Below are positions 24,801-34,944 of a stretch of DNA of 64,000 nucleotides, one piece after another. The translations under genes were made by a program, and so were the position numbers. The notes beneath the pieces are model-generated. The model saw nothing but the letters and a program-made list of their open reading frames with translations, did not search any database and had not been told where the DNA came from. The stretch is from contig CM049311.1 in assembly GCA_026874595.1 (NCBI GenBank), positions 74,836,953-74,900,952 of the forward strand, written 5' to 3'. Position 1 is the stretch's first letter. Every line of letters begins with the position of its first letter. The DNA is from Sipunculus nudus (Eukaryota; Annelida; Sipuncula; Golfingiida; Sipunculidae).

Positions 24801-26098
24801 TACATTGGAGTGTAATTTATGGAGATGACATTCCAGTGATATGTTATTTATATGACAGACACTAAATTAAAGTTTTATTTATGTTTTTTATATGACAGAC
24901 ACTAAATTGAAGTTTTTTTTATGTTATTTATATGACAGACACTATTAAATTGAAGTTTTATTTATGTTTTTATATGACAGACACTAAATTGAAGTTTTAT
25001 TTATGTTTTTTATATGACAGACACTAAATTGAAGTTTTATTTATGTTTTTTTATATGACAGACACTAAATTGAAGTTTTATTTATGTTTTTTTATATGAC
25101 AGACACTAAATTCAAGTTTTAGTTATGTTTTTTTTTATATGACAGACACTAATTTGAAGTTGTGTTTATGTCGTTTTATCCAGTGACAGTATCCTAGAAG
25201 GAGACTAATGGTTTGTTTATTTTTTGTACACAACAGATCCTCAAGCTTGTGCTTCCTATTTGGGTCATGCTCGTGGTGTTCCATCCCGTAGAATCTGCAC
25301 CTGATCAAGAAGATCTCCTGCCAGTCGTCAGTGAAGATGGGGTGAGTCATTAAAATGCTTTGTGCAGCAATCATACCATCATGAATGGTTAGGACTGTGT
25401 CATGATAAACAGTTTTAAATAAGAATTCTTTCAAGTTTAACACTAGATGGTACTTTCTCATCATAATTTGAAGTAACATGTTCATTGTAATATGTTTTAT
25501 AAAATACAAGGTGAAATGCAGAATTGTGTTAAGTATTAAAACCTTTTGGTGCCAATAGCTAATAAAGGTACAATTTACCATAAATAAGTGCTATGTTTTT
25601 CTTTTGATGTTTCAAAGAAAAGGTAAAAACATTTGTCATGCTTGAACACGTGGTGCTTACAGCTCAAAAAGGTACCATTTACGGTAAATATTTATTTCAT
25701 TATTCCTTGTACATATTAAAGAAAAGGTAGTACTAAACTTGTAGTGTCCATCTGAAACACCAGATGGTGCTGATCATCAAGCTAGGTACCTCCTACTGTA
25801 ATATGTACCTCATTATTTCAGCTAATTCATACATTTACAGACCTACACATCTGTGTTTACGGCAAGGAGTGAGGAACACTACAAACCCCTCTACCAGTCT
25901 GGGAGCGCTGATTTTGCTGCACCAGAGTCAGAGGTCACACCATCCCCTCACCTTGGCAATACAAATCCTGTGTTTGGGCCAGGACCATACCAGAATGCTG
26001 CAGGGCTCGAGGGGAGAAATGGTACAGGAGATGTGTTTGTCACCAGCAGGTCTGTAGAAAGCAGGACTTCGGATATGCCAAAGTCAGTGGCCTGCTGA
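12929..26098 (+). CDS. Ten-exon gene for a seven-transmembrane protein, 391 aa
   Basis: Exons are 12929-13077, 14036-14173, 15277-15417, 17309-17406, 18363-18504, 18944-19008, 23422-23456, 24325-24369, 25237-25341 and 25841-26098. Every intron is GT-AG and every junction keeps phase. An in-frame TAG six bases before the ATG supports this start. Residues 1-51 form a presumed outside segment with sequon N28-D-S and cysteines 38 and 47. Hydrophobic helices lie near 52-71, 82-104, 115-134, 144-165, 176-199, 221-238 and 264-286. Basic loops follow helices 3 (RIIRKE) and 5 (ITKRLNE, RRAQKRD). The tail 287-391 is polar, with YKPLYQSG and NPVFGPGPY. I infer an integral membrane protein with N-terminus out. 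I do not recognise the family. The spacing recalls THH1/TOM1/TOM3 and GPR137-type 7TM proteins, but I see no decisive motif. Exon 7 is only 35 nt. The gene structure is firm; the function is unknown. Confidence 0.87.
14183..14212 (+). repeat. 30-bp duplicate of exon 2 sequence inside intron 2
   Basis: The stretch starting AAGCTACACTTGATCAGACA is identical over 30 bases to exon 2 positions 14097-14126. It begins nine bases into intron 2, 86 bases from the original. The copy is not needed for the spliced frame. Confidence 0.93.
14292..14869. mobile_element. MITE with 22-24 bp TIRs in intron 2
   Basis: The left end GAATCAATTCAATTGACC-TATCCA (14293-14315) is matched by the inverted right end TGGATAGGTCAATTATTGAT-TC (14848-14869), differing by a 2-base indel. 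The 578-bp body has no frame of note, but it carries three CRE-like sites. Superfamily not assigned. Confidence 0.75.
14430..14477. promoter_or_regulatory. Three CRE-like TGACGTCA sites
   Basis: Perfect TGACGTCA at 14430-14437 and 14470-14477, with TGACGTCG at 14455-14462 between them. They match the CREB/ATF consensus. They lie within the intronic MITE, so any regulatory role for the host gene is inference. Confidence 0.5.
15418..16110 (+). repeat. 77-bp minisatellite, nine units, starting at the exon 3 donor
   Basis: Units begin at about 15418, 15495, 15573, 15649, 15726, 15803, 15881, 15958 and 16034. Each has the core ACAGGTCAGAGAGATAAAAG, then an 'acaacacacagttactgg' part. The first unit is the start of intron 3 itself, so each later unit carries a copy of the splice donor context. 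Confidence 0.93.
16137..16262. repeat. Fragment of a 'cagtgaaac ... gtggtcttattagacagg' repeat
   Basis: The phrases CAGTGAAACTG and GGTGGTCTTATTAGACAGG recur in similar form at 24590-24775, which suggests a dispersed interspersed repeat. Family not assigned. Confidence 0.5.
16262..16352 (+). repeat. Diverged copy of the exon 3 end plus intron start
   Basis: The stretch AGGGAGCCAGGCACACCTGG followed by GTCAGAGAGAAAAACAAAGG parallels the exon 3/intron 3 junction at about 15397-15440. It looks like a displaced relative of the minisatellite's founding segment. Confidence 0.6.
16456..16640 (+). mobile_element. tRNA-derived SINE
   Basis: A tRNA-like head contains an A box (TAGCTTAGTGGTTAAGGAG) and, about 45 bases on, a B box (GGTTCCAACCCC), as RNA polymerase III promoters do. 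It has no intact anticodon arm that I can fold as a functional tRNA. The 3' boundary is approximate. Confidence 0.6.
17772..18150. repeat. (ACT)n triplet array in intron 4
   Basis: About 380 bases of ACT/ACA triplets with occasional GCT and TCT. It ends about 210 bases before exon 5. The poly-Thr and poly-Val frames through it are artefacts of the repeat. Confidence 0.97.
21833..21865. repeat. poly(C) tract
   Basis: About 33 consecutive C within Helentron-like copy 3. Confidence 0.95.
22565..22740 (+). pseudogene. Remnant of an APE-like endonuclease domain (Helentron type)
   Basis: The frame contains QQVIEKPINDHGNSTDHLFT, then NCSHALVSTLGNTWSGHKIFFATI. This follows the pattern 'KPT...G..IDH.YTN.......YWSDHK..F..I' that ends APE-type endonuclease domains, which occur both in LINEs and at the C-terminus of Helentron-encoded PIF1-like helicases. 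The usual SDHK is SGHK here, so a key Asp is missing. Only this short part survives, so it is a relic. Confidence 0.5.
24590..24775. repeat. Second copy of the 'cagtgaaac ... ttattagacag' repeat, intron 8
   Basis: It starts CAGTGAAACATGTGTAATAAG and ends ACAGGATCCACT, with several TCTTATTAGACA motifs inside. Related to 16137-16262; a weaker relative may be at 19030-19130 (GGGATCCATTATTAGT end). Confidence 0.5.
24839..25170 (+). repeat. About 42-bp tandem repeat, eight units, in intron 8
   Basis: Units have the core TATATGACAGACACTAAATT, then GAAGTTTTATTTATGTTTTT, at about 24849, 24890, 24930, 24972, 25011, 25053, 25095 and 25137. The array ends some 65 bases before the exon 9 acceptor. Each unit has a T-rich tract followed by GACAG, so it mimics a 3' splice site. 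Confidence 0.93.
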
Positions 26099-26440
26099 TC
26101 CTTTCAATAATATCTCGCAAGATGAATCTAGACCAAAGAGATGGGGTCCTAGTCCTCCATTTTACCAGTATTAACAATACAGAATGTTGTTGAAAAGCCA
26201 GTTTGTCTAAGGGAATTTTATTTCCATTTTTCTTGTGTGGTGGATGTAAATAATTGTGAAAAGGTCTTTCCTGTGTCATGAATCATGGTGTGTCTGTAAG
26301 CCCAAAAAAAGGTACAGTTCTCTGGCACCACCCACATCAATTTTAAACCCTCGCATCAAAAATTTTTATGCCCCTGCCACAAAGTGGCCGGGGCATATAG
26401 TTTTACCCATGTCCGTCATTCCGTCCTTCCGAAATCAGAC

Positions 26441-27345
26441 AGTTGTACGGACTTTTTTTCGCAATGCCTCCAGATATTGGCCTGATATTTGGTGTGTGGG
26501 CAGATAATGACCAGTTACAGATTGAGTTCGCGTTTCTTCCTAGTTGACCTACTTTTGACCATTTTACTGCTCCTAAACTTAGAAAATTTCATGAAAAATA
26601 GAAATTTTCATGACAAATACACATGTACGGACTTTTTTTTGCAATGCCTGCAGATATTGGCCTGATTTTTGGTGTGTGGGCAGATAATGACCAGTTACAG
26701 ATCAAGTTCGCGTTTCTTCCCGGTTGACCTTCTTTTGACCGTTTTACGGCTCCTTAACTTAGAAAATTTCATGAAAAATAGAAATTTTCATGACAAATAC
26801 ACATGTACGGACTTTTTTTTGCAATGCCTGCAGATATTGGCCTGATTTTTGGTGTGTAGGCAGATAATGACCAGTTACAGATCGAATTTGGGTTTCGTCC
26901 CGGTTGACCTACTTTTGACCATTTACAGCTCCTTAACATAGAAAATTTCATGAAAAATAGAAATTTTCATGACAAATACACATGTACGGACTTTTTTTCG
27001 CATTGCCTGCAGATATTGGCCTGATTTTTGGTGTGTATGCAGATAATGACTAGTTACAGATCGAGTTCGCGTTTTGTCCCAGTTGACCTACTTTTGACCA
27101 TTTTATGGCTCATAAACATAGAAATTTTCATAAAAAATATAAATTTTCATGACAAATACACATGTACGGACTTTTTTTTGCAATGCCTGCAGATATTGGC
27201 CTGATTTTTGGTGTGTGGACAGATAATGACCAGTTACAGGTTGAGTTCGCGTTTCATCTCGGTTGACCTACTTTTGATTGTTTTACGGCTCCTAAACATA
27301 GAAAATTTCATGAAAAATAGAAATTTTCATGACAAATGTACATGT
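26441..27345 (+). repeat. 180-bp tandem repeat, five complete units
   Basis: The junction TGTACGGACTTTTTTT recurs at 26441, 26621, 26801, 26980, 27160, and partly at 27340. Units share TGCAGATATTGGCCTGATTT and GAAAATTTCATGAAAAATAG. Two further diverged units follow at about 28030-28350, after an insertion. Confidence 0.95.
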
Positions 27346-27349
27346 ACAG

Positions 27350-28025
27350 CCGTTTTTAGCCCTCAGCTCATAGGCTGATGGGCTATTGTAGTCACCCAAG
27401 CTGTGCGTCTATCTGTCCGTCCATCTGTCTGTCGGGTGTCTGTCCGTCCGTCCGTTCCGCATCTGTTAACTTTTACCTTGTGAGCGGGATATCTCTAAAA
27501 GGATTCCCCGTTGGAATTTTATTTCATCAGTGAAGATGTATATCGATAAAATCTTGGTCAAGTTAGAAGATGGGTGACTTTGACCCATTTTTCTACATTT
27601 TAGAGCTGATTATAGAAAAACACTCACTAGCTTATATCTCAGGAACCATTGTGTGGATTTTCACAAAACTTACTATGATCATTGGGACTGATGGTCTGTA
27701 CGTGCTGCACAATTTTGGTGGGGTCACCTGCAATTTCTGATTTTTTAATGAAATTTTATCGGATTTTTCAATTTTGGCCTTTTGTGCAGGATATCTCCAA
27801 AGGCATTCAACTAAGGAACTTCATTACTTCAGTGCTTTTGCATCATATTTACAAAATCTTGGTCAAGTTCAAAGATAGGTGGTCTTGACCTACTTTTCAA
27901 GGTCACAGAGCTTAGTATAGAAAAAAACTTAGGGGGATATTTCTGAGGAAGCATTTGGTGGATTTTTATAAAACATGGTACATACCTCTCCAATTTAAAT
28001 TTATAACTGATTATTAGCTTTTGCA
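27350..28025 (+). mobile_element. Repeat inserted inside the 180-bp array
   Basis: It begins around AGCCCTCAGCTCATAGGCTG and carries a gtccgtccgtccg stretch and two related halves, each with GGATATCTC and TCTTGGTCAAGTT. It separates unit 5 from unit 6 of the host array, so it arrived after the array formed. Its exact ends and family are not resolved. Confidence 0.6.
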
Positions 28026-28432
28026 AATATTCTAGTTTCGCAATGCAATGCTTACAGATACTGGCCCAATGTTTGGTCTGTGGCCGCATAATGACCACTT
28101 ACAGATCAAGTTTGCGTTTCGTCCCAGTTAACCTATTTTTGACCATATGACAGATCCTGAACATAGAAAATTTCATGAAAAACAGAAATTTTTATGAAAA
28201 ATGCACATGTATGGACTTTTTTTCACAATGCCTGCATACTGGCCTGATTTTTGGTGTGTTGCTTGATAATGACCCGTTACACATCTAGTTTGCATTTTGC
28301 CCTTCTTGTCCTACTTTTGACCATACAACACCTCCTGGACTTAAAAAATTTTTACAAAATTTAACAAATGTTTCTCATTTGCCCCAGGCGGGGGCATTCG
28401 TGTCGTTCTGACACATCTAGTTATTTTTGATT

Positions 28433-31400
28433 TTCATCTTTCAAGAACATAATATGAAACAATTTTGATAAGTTTTCCTTTGTTTTTCAGTGCTTTTACC
28501 TGTTTAGATAAAAAATTATGTAACTATCATGCTTTTCCCTGATCATATTACATTTTTATTGAAACATACTCAAAAAGTTATAAAAAACTCCCGCACTGAT
28601 TTCTGAAAAAAAGTGCCTGATAACCATACCTTTGTTTTGCCTATTACAAATATAAGAGGCTGCAATGATGTATTGCTTGAACTACATCACGGGAGGTTCA
28701 CCACCATCTAATCAATGGAAGTTTTTGTATTCATGGAATGTAGATACAGCATGATGAACCCAGATTAAAATTTATACTGACTATATAAATAAAGAGAGAT
28801 TCCATGTGCATTTATCTGGCATGCAGAATCTTTTTCTGGTAAATTAAATCACAGCTTTTGCGTATTTCACCAGTTCTGCATGGTTTACCACATGCGGTAG
28901 AGGGAATAATAGCATGCTACTGTACATGTGAAATCTCTCATTATGTGGAAACCATAATGCATCCTGCATTTCTTGCATATGGGATCATAGATTTATAGGG
29001 GTTTCTGATAAAGAGAGCACTGCCAAACATAATGATAATGAACTCTTTTTGTTGATCTGTGTTTTTTTCAAAGTTATTAAAATCCATAGCCTGTCCAAAT
29101 AATCCAAGTACTTCCATATTAAACAAAATTATCCTTAAGTGAGAAATTTGAGTCTGTAATCGTATTTTTTAAATTTTGACTGATTTATCTTTATTACACA
29201 GTATTAAAACCATCACAGTTTAAGAAATTGCTACTTGGCCAACAATTCATTGAAACAAAGTGATTACAGGAAAGAAATCAAAGTCAAATAGCAGTAATGC
29301 GCAGGCAAGCTGGCAGAGCATTCAATCAGCTGATTCTGAGCTCTGATTGGTCAGTAATTTGATTGGCATTTAATGATTTGTGAGACAATTGATGAATAAA
29401 GATGTGTACCACACATCTTATGAATGAATTGATATGTGTTTCTTTGTTATAGCTTGATCTGTCTATGCTATATCTTTATGCATGTGAACATATGTTGTAT
29501 GATGTATATTTCATTATGATATTTACCTTCTGCATACACAGGTTTCTTATACATTTGAAACTTTTTATCTCAAGTGTCTAGTCTTGCATATGAACATATT
29601 TCTTCTGAATATGATACTTGCATTGTTTTTGTTTCGTTATATTTTTTACTTTTTTACTTCTGTATACTTTTTGTTTTAGATAAAGAATTGAAGCCAACTG
29701 CAATTTTTTAAGGGTTCAGTTTTTTCATAACTTAACACTTTTACAATTTGAAAGAATGAAATGTTGTTGTTAAGATGAGATGGTGTATCGAATAATGATC
29801 TGATGTTTCCTAGTCAGTAAAAAGATAGCACAAAAAAGTACATTGCCATCCTAAGGCTTTATTTAAAATAGATATAATCTGGTTCATCCATTAAAAAGTG
29901 TCCATGCTCTTAATACAAAATGTCCTCTTCAGTATTTAGTGTTTTCACAGCTAGGGTGTAATAATGAAACCAGTATCTTCTCAGTTATTAAAAAAAATTA
30001 GAAAAAATCCAGCATAACCAAATTCTGCCACTTTAAATTTTAAATTGACACCTGTTGTGCTGGCTCAGTTTTACAGGTGTGGTAATATCAATAATGAGCT
30101 GTTAAAATGCTTTATTTAAATGATAGAGACAATTGTCATATGCTTGTACACATAAACACTTATGATCATGTCATATTGTTTTAGATGTCTCAGGTTGTTT
30201 ATGAAGTTTAAGTATGGATAAACTTGCATCAGACTTAGTCAATATATAATCACTCCACCTTTACCAAGGTTGTGTATGGGCTCCCATGTTTCTTATCATT
30301 GACTGGTTTGCTTTATACACATTTTATATTTAAAAATTGGTCCAGGGGTTATTTCTGGTTGTGGTACTGTGAGGAACCTTAGAAAGTCAGTGTTGTTGGT
30401 TAAAGTTCCATCTTTCCTTCTGAGACTATACTCAGAGCTTCCAGTATACTAACAGCAAAGATAGGAAATGTTTTTGGGACTTTAAATTAACCAGTTTCAG
30501 TGTGGAGCCAATTGTACATGTACTGATATTAGTAAGAGGAGGATAAATGTGCAGGTGTCACTGCATTTCCATTACAGTCAATCCAAAGGTTAATGAAACA
30601 CTGATGATTATTATCAACTTTGTTAAATGTGCTGTCAGCTTTACTTATCTCAGCTGTGTGTATCTATTTTGTTTCTCATAAAAGTGGAATGGGGATACTC
30701 CCTTTATTGTTGTCACATCCCTGCCTTCATCTGTCTTTCCTTTGTTGTTAGGTTGTTGCAGGTTGTTATATATATTTCTGCTTAAAAGCACATGCAGCGG
30801 GCAGATGAGGTCCAGCTACCATTTATATCAGTAGAGTGATGTCTCACATTATGTATACAATTATTTTAAACTAGAAATCCGCATTGTAAGGAATGCAAGC
30901 ATCCACCATGTTCAGAGCATCCACCCCCATTTTGGGATGCATATTGCTAGGTTAACTTGTTAATAAGTGACTCTGCATTTATGAATATTCCTTGATGGTG
31001 TTCAAGAATTCGGATCATGTGTCCAGTCCACAGGAAAATCTAATCGATTCTTCATTGGCCCATTCCCTAAATTTCCTGAAATTTCATGAGATTCTGTGCA
31101 TGATTGCTGAAGTTATCTTGTGAACAGACATTCAAGCACATACACAAACAGGGATGAAGACATACCCTCCTGGCATAGGCAATTAGAAGCTGATTTACTG
31201 AAATCTGAGCTTCTCTCAGCTCACCACATTTACCTTGTCCACATTGTAACAAACAGGCATAACAACACAGCAGGTAGCAACAAGCTTTATAGCTGGTTAG
31301 AATCTACCTGTATCCCAGAATCATGTAATGCTATGTTAATTACTGGCTTACCTGTCTGAGTATTGATTGTCTATTTCATACCCACCCTACAGCCAATATG

Positions 31401-32492
31401 TACAAGGTCTGCTCTGAATACTGAGCACTGAATGTATGGATCATTTGCTGTGTTCTGTAATGTGGTGCTATAGATAATCCCTCACCTGGCCACACCAGCA
31501 GCTGCTGAAGGGAGTCTGGCAGGGAGGGATTGCTGTTGTTAAGGCGGTATGAGCTGTTATTCTGATTGAATCTCATCCAGGTGGTGAGAGGGATAATGTT
31601 TTATGCTTTGTTATTTGGTTTTACTGTGTGCAGTGTTATACAAAATGTTCTGCACAGATTTTGTTGAAATGTTATGGATGGTTAGGATAACACCCAAGGA
31701 ATGATCCATTAGATTTTAGAAATAATCTGGATCATAACCATAAGTTTTATTCAGAGGCTTGACTGAAATACCCGGTTTGACACTAGCAGGAAAGGTTCCT
31801 TAAACCTTGACTAATGATTTACTGTAAGAATATGCTGCACCAGGATGTATTATCAACTGAAGAGTTTTCTATAAATCTTTCATCTTTGATGGAATCATTA
31901 CTTATATTATTCATTCAGTCATGCTCACTGCTCTTTCAGCTTTGTTCAAGTACACAGATAAATATCTTAGCTGCTTATCAACACAGGTTACATTGTACTT
32001 ACAGAGGTGTTCAATACATGCTCTTTAAGGTTCATTTTGCTTATATTAAAGAGTTACTAAACTGAAACCCCATTTAGATGTTCATTAGATCGCTAATTAT
32101 GCAGATATTGTCTTTGGTCCATATGTGTGGCAGGGATACATTATGTCAGGAACAAATTGCACATATCCTGAAATGAATTATTTTCCTGACAAAGGCTTAT
32201 AAAGAATATCTTTCTTTGACAGACACTATGTCACTTCTATAGTAATGAATTACTTAATAGTTATCTAATTCAGTAGTTCTGTTTACATAGTAGTTTTCAA
32301 TGCCCTCACATTCCCAGTCCCCTTTGGGTTTGGGATGTTTATTATGTACAGTTTGTGTTAACGTGTTAATATGTGTATATATATGATGTGTAAATAATAA
32401 TAATAAATATGTATTTATATTTATTCATTTATATTATTAACCTATTTCTAGATTTTATTTTATCATAGATAAATCTGATTTTAATCAATATT

Positions 32493-32573
<81 letters not shown>

Positions 32574-33450
32574 TGAATATAAATAAATATATATAATCAT
32601 TCATGTGTATTGTATATAGATATACTCAATATACACTTGTAACCTATTTTGTAATTATATACATGTAATTGTACCATAACATTTGTGAATTTAGAGATGT
32701 GATAACATGTGCTACAGTGTGTATTATATTGTTATTCTGCCATAGTGAACTGTGATTTAGTGAATTATCACATTATTATGTACACGAACCTGTGTAAACC
32801 CATAACAGATCACCCATAGGAATCTTGTATCAATCAAGAACAGGTTTGTATGTGTCATAGGTGTTGAAATATATTCAAGAAATAAAAACTTTTTGATGCA
32901 CTATCAGATGTTCTTGTTTTCATGTGGGGTCTACCAAGGTAAGACATCAGCTGTGCATAGTCATAACCTAGAGGTGCCCATATTAATGAAATATTAAAAT
33001 TTTCATCTTAAATTTTCTCCCAAGTATTGAGCCAGTCTGTTTATTCATGGGAATGATTTCTTGTGTGCAAACTTGTGTGAAATTTGTAAATGTAGGTGGC
33101 CCCACCAAGGCATAAGTATTACAAGTGTGTGAGCTGATGAACTGGTAACATGTGAATTTGCTTTTGAGTAATCATTATTTACAAAATACTACAAACAGGT
33201 ATAAATACAAGTGACCCTTGGGTTATGATGCTCAGCTAACAAGCTTGAGATAATGGCCTTATTCTTACAACTGTTGTCTTATTTAGAAGAGAGTGATTGC
33301 AATTGTTGTTAAATTTTTTTGGAGGGGCAGGAAGATTTGTACACATAAAGCACATTACTTGATGGTTCAGGGGAAAGTAGTGATACTAGGCATGACTGAA
33401 CATTTGCCCTGACCATGACCTTATTTTAGGTTTGGAAGGATTTTTTTTTT
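28433..33450. other. AT-rich stretch without clear gene; possible long 3' UTR
   Basis: No convincing coding exon on either strand. It contains AATAAA at about 28788 and 29396, an (AT)n array at 32496-32564, and a good candidate poly(A) site, AAATAAAAAC at about 32880 followed by T/GT-rich sequence. The last could end a very long 3' UTR of the 7TM gene, but an ordinary intergenic origin is as likely. Confidence 0.35.
32496..32564. repeat. (AT)n simple repeat
   Basis: About 70 bases of uninterrupted AT dinucleotides. Confidence 0.96.
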
Positions 33451-34941
33451 AGCTGAGCTAAAAAGTACAGGTAGCACCGCCAGTCTTCAGTAACAGACAG
33501 AAACAGTCATAATCAATAATCATATAAACTTTCAGGAAACTAGATGAAACCAGTCAATCAACTGATCTTAAAACTTATATAAAGCTGTCATTTGTTGTCT
33601 CAGAAATATAGGGGAGGATGCATGAAGAGTAGAATAATATAGGTGTTGCCACCAGTCTTCAGGAATTGCTAAAACTGGACATGATCAATAAATATACTAG
33701 GTTTCAGGACACTAGATGAAACCACAGTTCAGAAACTGATAAGATTACTGTCATTTGGCGGTCTCCAAAGTAGAGGAAGAAACACATGACATTTTTTAAT
33801 GCAAGTGGCACCACCAGTCTTTAGGAATTGACAGGTCTGTCCATGAGCAATACGCAAAGCAAAATTCATGCAAATCCATGCATTCATTATTGAGGTACTG
33901 GTGCTGTTGTTTCAAATTGTACTAAAATGAAGCATTCGCTGCAACTTCAACTTGAATTGACTTTTCTGAAGCGCTGGAAGAGCCAATCCATAATTTCTGT
34001 ACAATGGGACTATTTGGTAGACACATGGCAGTGTGGGTGCTATCCTATTGTCAACAATGAAGGCTATTCAAATGAATGAACAGAATAAATGACAAGATTA
34101 TCCTTGGACTGTAGGGCCAGTCAAGCCAAAACAACTAGTCCTTGAAATTTATTTCTTATACATTCAAACACAGCAAAGACATCCTAAACAAAGACATATT
34201 CTGATATAGGCTACAAACAGTTATTTGTGAGATGTCATATAGCTGATCCTCATTAAATACATCATCATTGTATTGACTTTATGTTTGGCTAAGCCTAGAA
34301 AAAATTAAACACTGGGGGGGGGGCATGAATTCAAACAGGGATGCACATGCGAGCACAATTTTTTTATTTGCCCCTATAAGTGTGTGAGTGTTAATGTTGA
34401 TATTATCATAGAAGAGCACCACTAAATTTCTGGAAATTTTGTCTCAAATTTTTTTATTATTCTGGGGGACACTTCCGAGCCCAATAGCTCAGAGGATATA
34501 GGTAACAGAGACCTCATTTCAGAAGAGACTTTCATTGACATCTAGGGATTTCCAGTTAGAAGATTCAAATGGTTACGATTTGTTCCTTGTAAACAGACGA
34601 CTGCATCTTAAGGTCTCAAAAGTAGAGTTAAAATGCTTAAAAAAATAAAAAATCCAGGTGGCTCAACTAGTCTTCCGGAACTGATGAAACACTCCATGAT
34701 CAATGTGAATGCAAAGAATCATGGTGGTCATTGCATCAGTTGTTCAGATACTGGGGGGGGGGGGGGGGGGGTTACTTCTGATATGGGTATAGGTAACAGA
34801 GACCTAATTACAGGTTACCAAGGAGATTTTTCATGGACCTCCCTGGATGTCAAGTTATAAGATTCCAGGTCCAACGGTTACGATTTGTGCCTGCTAACGG
34901 ACATCCGGACGGAAGGATGACGGACAATGACCTATCACATA
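33451..34941 (-). mobile_element. Interspersed repeat on minus strand with degenerate ~165-bp units
   Basis: Read on the minus strand it starts near 34941 with GGTCATTGTCCGTCATCCTT and ends with TTTTTAGCTCAGCT at 33451. On the + strand, units with GGCACCACCAGTCTTYAG-type cores recur near 33470, 33641, 33802 and 34653. No coding frame. Family not assigned; the 'gtccgtc' motif is shared with the Helentron-like copies. Confidence 0.55.
34759..34770. repeat. poly(G) tract
   Basis: A run of about 18-20 G starting near 34753, inside the minus-strand repeat. Confidence 0.85.
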
Positions 34942-34944
34942 AAA

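Larger units (their letters stand above)
26361..28420 (+). mobile_element. Helitron-like non-autonomous element with internal tandem array
   Basis: The left part has ATGCCCCTGCC...GGCCGGGGCAT, a short stem. The right end has the hairpin GTGTC-GTTCT-GACAC followed by ATCTAG and then T. A small 3' hairpin a few bases before CTAG and insertion next to T are Helitron hallmarks. The 5' end probably begins with TC near 26355-26362. The body is a 180-bp tandem array interrupted by another repeat. No coding frame is seen. Confidence 0.62.
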
